Source: Promicromonospora soli
GTDB taxonomy: Bacteria; Actinomycetota; Actinomycetes; Actinomycetales; Cellulomonadaceae
DNA: 64,000 nt
Direction of reading: 5' to 3'
NCBI RefSeq assembly: GCF_014653785.1
Contig: NZ_BNAS01000005.1
Span: 118,457-182,456 of the forward strand
Within the stretch, counting starts at the first letter, position 1. Every line of letters starts with the position of its first letter. A program made the position numbers and the translations under genes. The notes under the pieces were generated by a model. It was not told the DNA's origin. It made no database searches and saw only the letters and a list, made by a program, of their open reading frames with translations. This document shows, in pieces, positions 56,325 to 64,000 of this stretch.

Positions 56325-57950
56325 TCAGACCGCCTGGTCGTCGAGGCGCGGGAACAGGGCGGCGCCCTTCGTCACGGTGGTGCCCGCTGGCAGGGCGCCG
56401 AACGTCGCGGCGCCGGAGAGCGGCTGCGCGTCCAGGGCGCCGAGCGACGGCTCCGCGCCGAGCAGCTCCCACAGCCCGGCCGCCGCCTTGGGCGTGATCG
56501 GGTTGAGCAGCACCGCCAGCGACCGCAGCGCCTCCGTGGCCGTGACGAGCGACGTGGCCAGGCGGCCGCCGTCGACCCCCGCGCCGGACTCGTCGGTCTC
56601 GCCCGGCTCCTTCGCGAGCTTCCACGGCTGCGTGTCGGCGAGGTAGCCGTTCGTGGCGTCCACGAGCGTCCACACCGCCGACACCGCGTCGTGGATGGCC
56701 AGCCGGTCGATCGCCGCCTCGGCGTCGGCCACCGCCTTGGCCGCGACCTGCGCGAGGCCGGTCTCCGCGTCGGTGAGCTCACCCGGTGCCGGCAGCGAGC
56801 CGCCGAAGTACTTGCCGATCATCGCCGCGGTCCGGGACGCGAGGTTCCCGAACCCGTTGGCGAGCTCGCCGTTGTACCGGGCGGTCATGTCCTCCCAGGA
56901 GAACGAGCCGTCGCCGCCGAACGCGATGGTCCGCATGAAGTAGTAGCGGAACGCGTCGGAGCCGAACGTGTCGATGATGTCCGACGGCGCGATGCCCGTG
57001 AGCTTGGACTTGCTCATCTTCTCGCCGCCCACCAGGAGCCAGCCGTGCGCGAAGACGGTCTTGGGCAGCGGCAGGCCGGCGGCCATGAGCATCGCCGGCC
57101 AGATCACCGCGTGGAAGCGCAGGATGTCCTTGCCGACCAGGTGCACGTCGGCCGGCCACGTCCGCGCGAACTGCTCCTTGAGCTCGGGGTCGCTGCTGTC
57201 GAGTCCCACGGCCGTGGCGTAGTTGAGCAGCGCGTCGAACCACACGTACAGGACGTGCGAGGAGTCCCACGGGATCGGGACGCCCCAGTCGAACGTCGAG
57301 CGCGAGATCGACAGGTCCTGGAGTCCCTGCTTCACGAAGCTGGCCACCTCGTTGCGGGCCGACGCCGGCTGCACGAACTCCGGGTGCTCCTCGTACAGCG
57401 CAATCAGCCGGTCCGCGTACGCGCTCATCTTGAAGAAGTAGTTCTGCTCCGAGAGCATCTCGACGGGCGTGCCGTGGATCGCGCACACCTTCTGCCCCTC
57501 GTAGTCGCCCGTCCCGTCGACGAGCTCGCCGGGGAGCTTGTACTCCTCGCAGCCCACGCAGTAGGGCCCCTCGTAGGAGCCCTCGTAGATCTCGCCCTTG
57601 TCGTACAGGTCCTGGAGGAACGCCTGCACCGAGGTCTCGTGCCGCTCCTGCGTAGTGCGGATGAAGTCGTCGTTGCGCACGTCGAGGGTCTCCAGGACCG
57701 GCTTCCACGCCGTCTCGACGAGCCGGTCCGCCCAGTCCTGCGGGCTCACGCCGTTCGCCTCGGCGGTACGCAGCACCTTCTCGCCGTGCTCGTCCGTCCC
57801 GGTGAGGAACCAGACGCTCTCCTGGCGCTGGCGGTGCCAGCGCGTCACGACATCAGCGGCGACCGTCGTGTACGCATGCCCGATATGGGGAGCATCGTTC
57901 ACGTAGTAGATCGGCGTCGTGAGGTAGAAGGTCTTCTCGGCTTCCGGCAT
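56325..57950 (-). CDS. metG: Methionyl-tRNA synthetase
   Basis: 541 residues, class I synthetase. HIGH motif in NDAPHIGHAYTTVAADVV, zinc site CVGC and CAIH near residues 140-165, KMSKS motif GGEKMSKSKLTG and the alpha-helix bundle anticodon-binding domain (NPITPKAAAGLWELLG). No C-terminal tRNA-binding EMAP domain, as is common in actinobacteria. The ATG at 57950 starts MPEAEKTFYLTTPIYYVNDAP. It precedes tatD and an Rpf-type gene in a conserved order. Confidence 0.97.
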   Translation of the reverse strand: MPEAEKTFYLTTPIYYVNDAPHIGHAYTTVAADVVTRWHRQRQESVWFLTGTDEHGEKVLRTAEANGVSPQDWADRLVETAWKPVLETLDVRNDDFIRTTQERHETSVQAFLQDLYDKGEIYEGSYEGPYCVGCEEYKLPGELVDGTGDYEGQKVCAIHGTPVEMLSEQNYFFKMSAYADRLIALYEEHPEFVQPASARNEVASFVKQGLQDLSISRSTFDWGVPIPWDSSHVLYVWFDALLNYATAVGLDSSDPELKEQFARTWPADVHLVGKDILRFHAVIWPAMLMAAGLPLPKTVFAHGWLLVGGEKMSKSKLTGIAPSDIIDTFGSDAFRYYFMRTIAFGGDGSFSWEDMTARYNGELANGFGNLASRTAAMIGKYFGGSLPAPGELTDAETGLAQVAAKAVADAEAAIDRLAIHDAVSAVWTLVDATNGYLADTQPWKLAKEPGETDESGAGVDGGRLATSLVTATEALRSLAVLLNPITPKAAAGLWELLGAEPSLGALDAQPLSGAATFGALPAGTTVTKGAALFPRLDDQAV

Positions 57951-58026
57951 GACGTCAATGGTAGTTGCGCGGCGGCGGGGCACGGCGCGCCTTCCACAGC
58001 CCCTGCCCGACGGCGACGCGGGCCGG

Positions 58027-58682
58027 TCAGCGCACGACGGCGGGGTCGACGTCGTCGGCCCAGTCTAGGAATTGCTCGACGATCGCGATGCGCTGTACCG
58101 AGCCGACGTGGTACTGCACAAAAACGTCGGCAGGCCGTAAGGCGATCTGCCGGAACCTCTCAGCGAGTATCCCGCGATCCAACGGCATGGCTTCGATCTG
58201 ATCAGCCAGTTCGAGTACATCGGCCCGAGAGAAGCGGCCGGACTCGAGGACCGTGTCGATGTCGATGTAGTCACGCACCTCACCGCGCGACCAGAGTGCC
58301 CCCATCTTGTTCGCCACCGCGTCGCGTGGGTCGAGCACAAGACCGATCTCGAGCATCCGCGGCGGGAATTCCCTGTAGTCCCATCCGAGCTGGATGTCAC
58401 TCTTCGCGCCCGTGATCTCGTCGATCACGTGCAGGTCTGCGAACGTGGGGCCGATCCGGTTGTCGGTAACGACGAGTCCATCGGTTCGGAACCCCGCCGA
58501 AGTTCATCGACCGCCTCAGCGAACTGCTCCGGGTCACCGCGATCAGTGAAAAGGTCGACGTCGGCTGACGGCCTGTCACCCATGCCGTTCGCCGAGATGG
58601 CGTAGCCACCGGCGAGCACGAACCCATACTTCTCCACCGCCTCAAGCCCTATCCGGGCGAGGCGGTCGTGGAACGGACGCAT
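58027..58682 (-). pseudogene. Nucleotidyltransferase AbiEii/MNT-like toxin gene, frameshifted
   Basis: Reading from ATG 58682, MRPFHDRLARIGLEAVEKYGFVLAGGYAISANGMGDRPSADVDLFTD shows the AbiEii active-site style (GGYAxSxx...RPSxDxDLF). The frame is lost at a G-run near 58492-58495. The missing half continues in another frame as TFADLHVIDEITGAKSDIQLGWDYREFPPRMLEIGLVLDPRDAVANKMGALWSRGEVRDYIDI, the typical C-terminal part. Adding one G to the run restores a protein of about 217 residues. It is either a true pseudogene, phase-variable, or a sequencing error. It overlaps the upstream partner gene by one base. Confidence 0.8.
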
Positions 58683-59041
58683 CAGGCTGTTCTCGCCGCT
58701 CTTACGACAAGCGCGGGGAACTTGGACTCCCATATGGCCCGGCATCGAACAGGCAGGTTCAGCTCAGGCCAGAGCCGCATCAGAGTTGCCCTGTGGAGGA
58801 GCGCCTCTTGGTCCTGGGCGTTGCCATCCCGCACCACGGCGCTGTATAGGTGCTTCACCATGGCCTCGTCGGACAGGTCGTACCGAGGGTCTGGGGCGGT
58901 ACTGATCGGAGGGGCAACCTGGATGACCCCCGTCGTCCGCCCCCGCAGGTCGTCCAAAGACTCCGGCGTCTCGTACGGAATGTGGTCGGCGTAGACGTAG
59001 CCACGCGGCACCCTCCGGTGCGCGCCTGGTTCTTCGGACAT
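58682..59041 (-). CDS. Hypothetical protein, upstream partner of the AbiEii-like gene
   Basis: 119 residues, beginning MSEEPGAHRRVPRGYVYADH, no membrane segment. The C-terminal half (MVKHLYSAVVRDGNAQDQEALLHRATLMRLWPELNLPVRCRAIWESKFPAL) is helical. GAGGGG lies about nine bases upstream of the ATG at 59041. It overlaps the nucleotidyltransferase start by one base (TGATG), the layout of an antitoxin-toxin pair. I see no recognisable helix-turn-helix; the family is unknown to me. Confidence 0.72.
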   Translation of the reverse strand: MSEEPGAHRRVPRGYVYADHIPYETPESLDDLRGRTTGVIQVAPPISTAPDPRYDLSDEAMVKHLYSAVVRDGNAQDQEALLHRATLMRLWPELNLPVRCRAIWESKFPALVVRAARTA

Positions 59042-59136
59042 CCTGTTCGCCCCTCTCGATGACATCTGTTTCGAGCCTACGACGGTGCCCGTCATCTTCA
59101 CCCAGAGTATCCACAGCCCTAGATGTCTGCCAGCAG

Positions 59137-60426
59137 TTACTCCGCCCGGGTCAGCGTGACCCGCAGCAGCCTGTCGTCGACCTGCCGGCCGTCCTCGGTC
59201 CTCGGCTCGCCCCGGCCGTCGGTGTTGTTCGTCAGCACGTACAGCTCGCCGTCCGGCCCCGCGTGGACTGCCCGGAGCCGGCCGAACTCGCCCTCCAGCA
59301 AGGCCTGCGGCTCCCCGAAACCACGGCTCTCCCCTTCCGCGACGGCCGTCGGAGGGCCGAGCAGCGGCACGCGCCACAGCCGCTCCCCGCGCAGCGACGC
59401 CAGGTAGATGGCCTCCTCGGTGACGGCGATCCCAGACGGCGACGCCTCCGACGTCGGCCACCACGCGACCGGGTCCGTGTAGGTCACGCCGGGCGGCGGC
59501 TCGAACCCGTTGCCCGGGCCCTCGACGTCGGGCCAGCCGTAGTTGCCGCCCGGCTCGATCACGTTGAGCTCGTCGAGCTGGTTCTGCCCGAACTCGCTCG
59601 CGAACATCCGCCCGCTCGCGTCCCAGCCCAGGCCCTGCACGTTGCGGTGGCCCAGCGACCACACCGGTGAGCCGGCTTCCGGGTTGCCGGGGGCGGGTTC
59701 GCCGTCGGGTGTGATGCGCAGGATCTTGCCGCCCAGCGACTCCGGGTCCTGCGAGTTCTCGGTGTTACCGGCGTCGCCCGTGGCGACGTACAGGTACCCG
59801 TCCGGCCCGAACGCGATCCGGCCCCCGTCGTGGTTCGAAGCCTTCGGGATGCCGTCGAGGATCGTCGTGAGATCCCCCAGCGCGAGGCTGTCGAGGTCCA
59901 GCTCCGCGCGCAGCACCGCGTTGTCCCGCTCGCCCGTGCGGTACAGGAAGACCGTGAGCGTAGGCCCGGCGACGTCCGGGTCCACGGCGACGCCGAGGAG
60001 CCCGCCCTCGCCGTCGGGCACTGTCTGGTCGGCCAGCTCCTGGGCGCCCCCGGACGGGTCCAGCGGCTCGACGTCGCCGTCCGGGCTCACGACCGCCAGC
60101 GCTGCGTCGTCCCGCAGCGTGACGAGGAACCGCCCGCCCGGCAGCGGGGCCATGCCCCACGGGACCGGAAGCTCCTCGGCGACCACCTCGGCCTGGGCCG
60201 TCACGTCCCCGTCCCAGGGATCGCTGCCCGACGCCGGCGCGCTCGCCGAGGCGGTCGGGCTCCCCGAGGCGGTCGGGCTGGCCAAGGCAGTCGGGCTGGG
60301 CGACACGACGCCCGGTCCGGGCGAGCCGGTGCAGCCCACCAGGAGCAGCGCCCCACCGACGAACCCCGCCGTGGCGAGGCTCCGGACAGAGGCGCGAGTA
60401 CGGCGTCGGTCAGCAGTGGCATCCAC
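59137..60426 (-). CDS. PQQ-dependent glucose/sorbosone dehydrogenase-type lipoprotein
   Basis: 429 residues from GTG 60426 (TTG 60438 is an alternative). Lipoprotein signal with lipobox LLLVGC, then a Ser/Ala/Pro/Thr-rich linker and a six-bladed propeller: ELPVPWGMAPLPGGRFLVT, DGEGGLLGVAVDPD, SNHDGGRIAFGPDGYLYVATGDAGN (PQQ-site His and Asp), GHRNVQGLGWDASGRMFASEFGQ and PGGNYGWPDVEG. The family includes Ylil-type soluble aldose dehydrogenases; the true substrate is unknown. It sits at the cell surface. Confidence 0.9.
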   Translation of the reverse strand: MDATADRRRTRASVRSLATAGFVGGALLLVGCTGSPGPGVVSPSPTALASPTASGSPTASASAPASGSDPWDGDVTAQAEVVAEELPVPWGMAPLPGGRFLVTLRDDAALAVVSPDGDVEPLDPSGGAQELADQTVPDGEGGLLGVAVDPDVAGPTLTVFLYRTGERDNAVLRAELDLDSLALGDLTTILDGIPKASNHDGGRIAFGPDGYLYVATGDAGNTENSQDPESLGGKILRITPDGEPAPGNPEAGSPVWSLGHRNVQGLGWDASGRMFASEFGQNQLDELNVIEPGGNYGWPDVEGPGNGFEPPPGVTYTDPVAWWPTSEASPSGIAVTEEAIYLASLRGERLWRVPLLGPPTAVAEGESRGFGEPQALLEGEFGRLRAVHAGPDGELYVLTNNTDGRGEPRTEDGRQVDDRLLRVTLTRAE

Positions 60427-60455
60427 GCGCCCATCCAAGCACCGCCCGAGTCCGA

Positions 60456-60521
60456 GCGGTCGGCAACTCGTCAGGTGTTCGGCATTCCGAGGTGCCGACC
60501 ACGTGACGAACTACCGACCGC
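60456..60521. repeat. Imperfect 29-bp palindrome in the divergent control region before pncA
   Basis: Arms 60456-60484 and 60493-60521 pair at 24 of 29 positions around an 8-nt loop TTCCGAGG. It lies between a minus-strand and a plus-strand start, so its role is not termination. It may be another dispersed palindrome family or an operator. Confidence 0.55.
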
Positions 60522-60562
60522 AGCGGGTACCTCCCCGGGCGGTCGGGTGGCAGAGTTGTTGT

Positions 60563-61159
60563 ATGAGCCTTACCGAGTCCGTGCCCGAGCGGCGGGCCCT
60601 CATCGTCGTCGACGTGCAGCCCACCTTCTGCGAGGGGGGCGAGCTCGCCACCGAGGGCGCAAACGAGATTGCGCACCGCGTCGCGGCCTACGCCGCTGCC
60701 CACCGTGACCGGTACACGACGGTGGTGACCACCCAGGACTGGCACATCGACCCGGGCGAGCACTTCAGCGAGACCCCGGACTTCGTCGACTCCTGGCCGC
60801 CGCACGGCATCGCCGGCACCCCCTACGCAGAGCTGCACCCGGCGCTGTCCGAGCTCGACCCGGACGTACGGCTGAAGAAGGGCCAGTACTCGCACGGCTA
60901 CTCCGGCTTCGACGGCGCGGACGAACGCGGTCGTAGCCTCGCGACGGTCCTGGAGGACGCCGGGGTCACCGCCGTCGACGTCGTGGGCCTCGTGGAGTCG
61001 CACTGCGTGAAGCACACCGCGCTCGACGCCCGCCGGGCCGGCCTGCACGTCCGGGTGCTGACCGACCTGACGATCCCGGTGTCGGAGGCACAGGGTGAGG
61101 AAGCCGAGAAGGAGCTGACGTCGGCGGGCGTCGAGCTCCGCGACTCGTCCGTGCTCTGA
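60563..61159 (+). CDS. pncA: Nicotinamidase (isochorismatase-like hydrolase)
   Basis: 198 residues. Catalytic triad Asp in LIVVDVQPTFCEGGELATEGAN, Lys in VRLKKGQYSHGYSGFDG and Cys in LVESHCVKHTALDA. Zinc ligands in TQDWHIDPGEHFSE (Asp, His, His). It deaminates nicotinamide to nicotinate for NAD salvage. The TGTTGTATG context gives no Shine-Dalgarno, so a leaderless or weak start is likely. The gene converges on the PMT gene with a 23-nt gap. Confidence 0.93.
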   Translation: MSLTESVPERRALIVVDVQPTFCEGGELATEGANEIAHRVAAYAAAHRDRYTTVVTTQDWHIDPGEHFSETPDFVDSWPPHGIAGTPYAELHPALSELDPDVRLKKGQYSHGYSGFDGADERGRSLATVLEDAGVTAVDVVGLVESHCVKHTALDARRAGLHVRVLTDLTIPVSEAQGEEAEKELTSAGVELRDSSVL

Positions 61160-61182
61160 CCTGTGCTCCGTCGATCGAGCCG

Positions 61183-62964
61183 TCAGATCCAGCTCGGGAG
61201 CAGCATCAGCCGCTGCCAGTACTCGTAGGGCACCGGCATCGCCGTCCAGATCGGGTAGTAGAGCACGCTCACGCCCACGATCAGCACCGCCAGCACGGCG
61301 GCCAGCCAGCACACGATCCGCCGGTCCGCGCTGCCGCGTGGCGTCCGTTCGAGGCCGATCGCCAGGAGATGCACGAGCGTCAGGATCACGAACGGCGTGA
61401 ACACTATCGAGTAGAACGTGAAGATGGTGCGGTCCGCCAGGGGCCACGAGTACAGGAACCAGGGCAGCCAGCCGGCGGCGATGCCCACGAGGGCGGCGGT
61501 GCCGCGCCAGTCGCGGTAGCGGACCACGAGCACCAGCACCACGGGGATCGCGAGCGCGCCCAGCCACCACAGCAGGGGGTTGCCGAGCGATGTCACCGCG
61601 GTGGCGCAGTCGCTGACGGCGTCCGCCGGGCAGGGCCCCTGACCGGGGGTGTACTTCTCCCAGAAGAACGACGTCGGACGCCACTGCACGATCCAGCCCA
61701 GGGGGTGCGACGCGTAGTTGTGCTCCGAGTCCAGGCCGGTGTGGAAGTCCCACATCATGCCGTGGTACTCCCACAGCGACCGCCCAGCCTCCCAGCCGCC
61801 CCGCGCCCAGCCCCAGTCGGGCCACCACCCCGGCGGAGCCACGCCGTTCACCGCCGCCCAGTCCCGCAGGTACGACTTCGGGTGCGCGAACCAGGCCGAC
61901 CACGACGCGACGTACACCGCGACCACGGTGGGCAGCACGATCAGGGCGGCGGGGACGGCGTCGACCACCAGGGCGTCCTCCCACCAGCGCCCGATGCCGA
62001 CGGTGCGCCGCGCCGTGAGGTCCCACACGACGGTCAGCAGGCCGAAGGCCGCGACGAAGTAGAGCCCGGACCACTTGACCCCGCACGCGAGGCCGAGCGA
62101 CACCGCCGCCGCGAACCGCCACCCGCGGAAGCCGAGCCGTGGCCCGTACTGCCCGATCGTCCCGCCCGCCTCGACGATCTGCGCCACCCGGTCCGCGAGC
62201 CGGCGTCTGGCCCATTCCCGGTCCAGCACCAGGCAGCCGAACGCGACGAGCACCCAGAACATGAGGAACTGGTCCAGCAGGCCGGTACGCGAGTGCACTA
62301 TCGCCTCGCCGTCGACGGCGAGCAGCAGGCCCGCGACCAGGCCCAACAGGGTGGAGGAGAACAGCCGCCGCGCGATCCGCACCATCAGCAGCACGGCCAG
62401 CACGCCGATCACGGCGCTGGCGATGCGCCAGGACATCGGGTTGTCGGCCCCGCCCATGAGGCGCATCCCGATCGCGATCATCCACTTGCCGATGGGCGGG
62501 TGGACCACGTACTCGGCCTCGTCGGTGATGTACGAGCTGACGTCGCCGGCTTCGAACGCCGGGTTGGGCTTCTCGGGCCACGCGGCCTCGAAGCCCAGGC
62601 TGGCCAGCGACCAGCCCTCCTTGACGTAGTACGTCTCGTCGAAGACCAGCTTGCCCGGGCGGCCCAGCTCCCACAGCCGCGCGCCCGCGGCGATCGCCGC
62701 CACGAGGAGCGCGCCGAACACGCCCCAGAACCGGTCCGCGGCGCGCCGCCCGAGACCGAGGCGCCGCTCGCCCAGCAGGTCGCGCAGGAGGCGGTCGCGC
62801 AAGGGCGGCTCCGGCTGCGCGGGCTGCCCGACGGCGGGTAACGAGCCGGTGGGCGTCATCTGGCCGCCCACGGCCTCGCGGCGCACGTGCGCGCCGAACG
62901 TTCCAGGCAGAGCCTGCTGCGCTGCGGCGAAGTGCGCTCCTGTGGCGTCAGGCTGCTGAGACAC
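61183..62964 (-). CDS. pmt: Dolichyl-phosphate-mannose-protein mannosyltransferase (PMT family)
   Basis: 593 residues with about ten membrane helices. LVFDETYYVKEGWSL carries the catalytic Asp-Glu of extracytoplasmic loop 1. A long loop with FHTGLDSEHNYASHPLGWIVQWRPTSFFWEK and the C-terminal PVPYEYWQRLMLLPSWI complete the GT39 pattern. It transfers mannose from a polyprenyl carrier to secreted proteins, like Rv1002c. GTG 62964 has TATGCT six bases upstream and no Shine-Dalgarno, so the message is probably leaderless. Divergent from rsmI, 33 bp apart. Confidence 0.93.
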   Translation of the reverse strand: MSQQPDATGAHFAAAQQALPGTFGAHVRREAVGGQMTPTGSLPAVGQPAQPEPPLRDRLLRDLLGERRLGLGRRAADRFWGVFGALLVAAIAAGARLWELGRPGKLVFDETYYVKEGWSLASLGFEAAWPEKPNPAFEAGDVSSYITDEAEYVVHPPIGKWMIAIGMRLMGGADNPMSWRIASAVIGVLAVLLMVRIARRLFSSTLLGLVAGLLLAVDGEAIVHSRTGLLDQFLMFWVLVAFGCLVLDREWARRRLADRVAQIVEAGGTIGQYGPRLGFRGWRFAAAVSLGLACGVKWSGLYFVAAFGLLTVVWDLTARRTVGIGRWWEDALVVDAVPAALIVLPTVVAVYVASWSAWFAHPKSYLRDWAAVNGVAPPGWWPDWGWARGGWEAGRSLWEYHGMMWDFHTGLDSEHNYASHPLGWIVQWRPTSFFWEKYTPGQGPCPADAVSDCATAVTSLGNPLLWWLGALAIPVVLVLVVRYRDWRGTAALVGIAAGWLPWFLYSWPLADRTIFTFYSIVFTPFVILTLVHLLAIGLERTPRGSADRRIVCWLAAVLAVLIVGVSVLYYPIWTAMPVPYEYWQRLMLLPSWI

Positions 62965-62997
62965 CGGGCCAGCATAGAGCGTGGGACCCTGTGGTTC

Positions 62998-63873
62998 ATG
63001 ACCGACTCGTCCCCGGCTCCCGGGCCTGCGCCCGAGGCCGGCACTCTCGTCCTTGCCGCCACCCCGATCGGCAACACCGAGGACGCCTCGCCCCGGCTGA
63101 TCCGGCTGCTGGCAGAGGCCGACGTCGTGGCCGCCGAGGACACCCGCCGGCTGCACGGGCTCGCCGGGCGGCTGGGCGTCGAGGTGCGCGGAAGGGTCAC
63201 CAGCTACCACGAGCACAACGAGACGGCCCGCGCGGACGAGCTGCTCGACGTCGTCGCCGGCGGCGGCACCGTCGTCGTCGTGACCGACGCCGGGATGCCG
63301 TCGGTGTCCGACCCCGGCTACCGCATTGTGGAGCGCGCCATCGAACGCGACCTGCGCGTCACCGCCGCCCCCGGACCGAGCGCGGTGCTGACGGCGCTGG
63401 CGCTCTCCGGGCTGCCCACCGACCGGTTCACGTTCGAGGGCTTCCTGCCGCGCAAGGCCGGGGACCGCTCCCGGACGCTCGCCGCGCTGGCCGCCGAGCC
63501 GCGCACCATGGTGTTCTTCGAGGCGCCGCACAGGATCGCGGAGACGCTGGGCGCCATGGCCGTCGCGTTCGGGGACACCCGGCAGGCCGCCGTCGCCCGG
63601 GAGCTCACCAAGACCTACGAGGAGGTGCTGCGCGGCCCCCTCGCGGACCTCGCCGAACGGGCGGCGGGCGAGCAGCTCCGTGGCGAGATCTGCGTGGTCG
63701 TCGGCGGGGCGCCCGCGGTGCAGGCCAGCGTGGGCGACGTCGTGGGCGAGGTCATCGCGCGGGTCGCCTCGGGCGAGCGGCTCAAGGCCGCGGTGGCCGA
63801 GGTGGCCGACGCCGCGGGCGTCCCCAAGCGCGACCTCTACGCGGCGGCCCTGGCCGCCCGCCCGGGCAAGTAG
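62998..63873 (+). CDS. rsmI: 16S rRNA (cytidine1402-2'-O)-methyltransferase
   Basis: 291 residues. The tetrapyrrole-methylase-type SAM fold: VLAATPIGNTEDASPRLIRLLAEADVVAAEDTRR, YHEHNE, VVVVTDAGMPSVSDPGYRIV, AAPGPSAVLTALALSGLPTDRFTFEGFLPRKAGDRSRTL, FFEAPHRI and ARELTKTYEEVLRGPL. The C-terminal domain ends AAVAEVADAAGVPKRDLYAAALAARPGK. It methylates C1402 in the ribosomal P site. ATG 62998; the promoter is shared with the divergent PMT gene. Confidence 0.96.
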   Translation: MTDSSPAPGPAPEAGTLVLAATPIGNTEDASPRLIRLLAEADVVAAEDTRRLHGLAGRLGVEVRGRVTSYHEHNETARADELLDVVAGGGTVVVVTDAGMPSVSDPGYRIVERAIERDLRVTAAPGPSAVLTALALSGLPTDRFTFEGFLPRKAGDRSRTLAALAAEPRTMVFFEAPHRIAETLGAMAVAFGDTRQAAVARELTKTYEEVLRGPLADLAERAAGEQLRGEICVVVGGAPAVQASVGDVVGEVIARVASGERLKAAVAEVADAAGVPKRDLYAAALAARPGK

Positions 63874-63876
63874 CAC

Positions 63877-63921
63877 GGGTCTCGACCGGCTCGACCACCG
63901 GTGGTCGAGCCTGTCGAGACC
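63877..63921. repeat. Palindromic element, family 3, at a convergent gene end
   Basis: GGGTCTCGACCGGCTCGACC at 63877-63896 and its mirror GGTGGTCGAGCCTGTCGAGA at 63901-63920 form a nearly perfect 22-bp stem with a minimal loop. It lies between rsmI and the partial minus-strand gene that converges on it. Confidence 0.8.
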
Positions 63922-63931
63922 TGGCTCACGC

Positions 63932-64000
63932 CTACCAGTCGATCTGCGGCGTCGGGTGGTACGCGGCGCCCTCGCGGCGCCAGGCCCCGGCCTCGACCGA
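63932..64000 (-). CDS. C-terminal end of a minus-strand gene, cut by the window edge
   Basis: Twenty-two codons and a TAG stop: SVEAGAWRREGAAYHPTPQ then IDW. The rest lies beyond the window. No family can be assigned from this tail. It converges on rsmI with a family-3 palindrome in between. Confidence 0.55.
   Translation of the reverse strand, partial: SVEAGAWRREGAAYHPTPQIDW

Noticed and set aside
58397-58645. Independent small gene overlapping the frameshift
   Set aside because: It is the third frame across the broken AbiEii-like gene; the homologous sequence lies in the other two frames.

Overview
The window is chromosomal DNA of a high-GC Gram-positive bacterium (Actinomycetota). Evidence: GC-rich third codon positions, frequent GTG/TTG starts, several probable leaderless starts, Rpf/G5 cell-wall proteins, a PMT-type mannosyltransferase, and a gene order that I recall from Mycobacterium tuberculosis Rv1002c-Rv1026. 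A member of the Promicromonosporaceae/Cellulomonadaceae is my best guess, but the sequence alone does not fix the genus. I see no transposase, integrase, phage gene, rRNA or CRISPR array.

Backbone. Most minus-strand genes form one conserved housekeeping series. Read right to left: rsmI (divergent) and a PMT mannosyltransferase, then metG, tatD, three G5/transglycosylase (Rpf-type) genes, rsmA, ispE, an ABC-F ATPase, tRNA-Gln, glmU, prs, rplY, pth, mfd, mazG, eno, an ftsB-like gene and a DUF501 gene. Accessory blocks are spliced between these. They are: (i) 3.8-20.4 kb, a MacB-type ABC exporter, a five-gene oligopeptide importer with a GATase and a serine hydrolase, the tryptophan-kynurenine genes, hipBA and an orphan amino-acid binding lipoprotein; (ii) 24.2-27.2 kb, an acyltransferase and a secreted M19-like hydrolase; (iii) 28.9-30.1 kb, a glycosyltransferase-GtrA fusion; (iv) 33.1-44.8 kb, regulators, L-2-hydroxyglutarate oxidase/maleylacetate reductase, MFS, lysine 6-aminotransferase, a SDR/MarR pair and an LD-carboxypeptidase; (v) 46.8-48.7 kb, a CE7 esterase plus a catalytically dead-looking paralogue; (vi) 58.0-61.2 kb, a frameshifted AbiEii-type gene with its partner, a PQQ-type sugar dehydrogenase lipoprotein and a nicotinamidase.

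Most unusual content. (1) A free-standing micropeptide gene (33965-34048, minus) has its own promoter, Shine-Dalgarno sequence and strong terminator, and encodes a 27-residue amphipathic helix resembling a phenol-soluble modulin in design. (2) Several families of dispersed palindromic elements sit at convergent gene ends and also inside coding sequences without breaking the frame: one adds about 20 residues to TatD, and another contributes VEPVET-like peptides to OppF, Mfd and RsmA. This is reminiscent of Rickettsia palindromic elements. (3) Two of the Rpf-type genes share a leader with a GTAAC-N6-GTTAT box and an identical 17-mer. (4) A metal-dependent amidohydrolase overlaps kynA and is a candidate non-canonical kynurenine formamidase.

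How the genes work together. The backbone serves translation and RNA maturation (metG, pth, rplY, rsmA, rsmI), precursor supply (prs, glmU, ispE, eno), genome maintenance (mfd, mazG, tatD) and envelope growth or resuscitation (three Rpf-type proteins, PMT, FtsB). The inserted blocks add uptake and catabolism of peptides, tryptophan, lysine and hydroxy acids, plus toxin-antitoxin-like modules.
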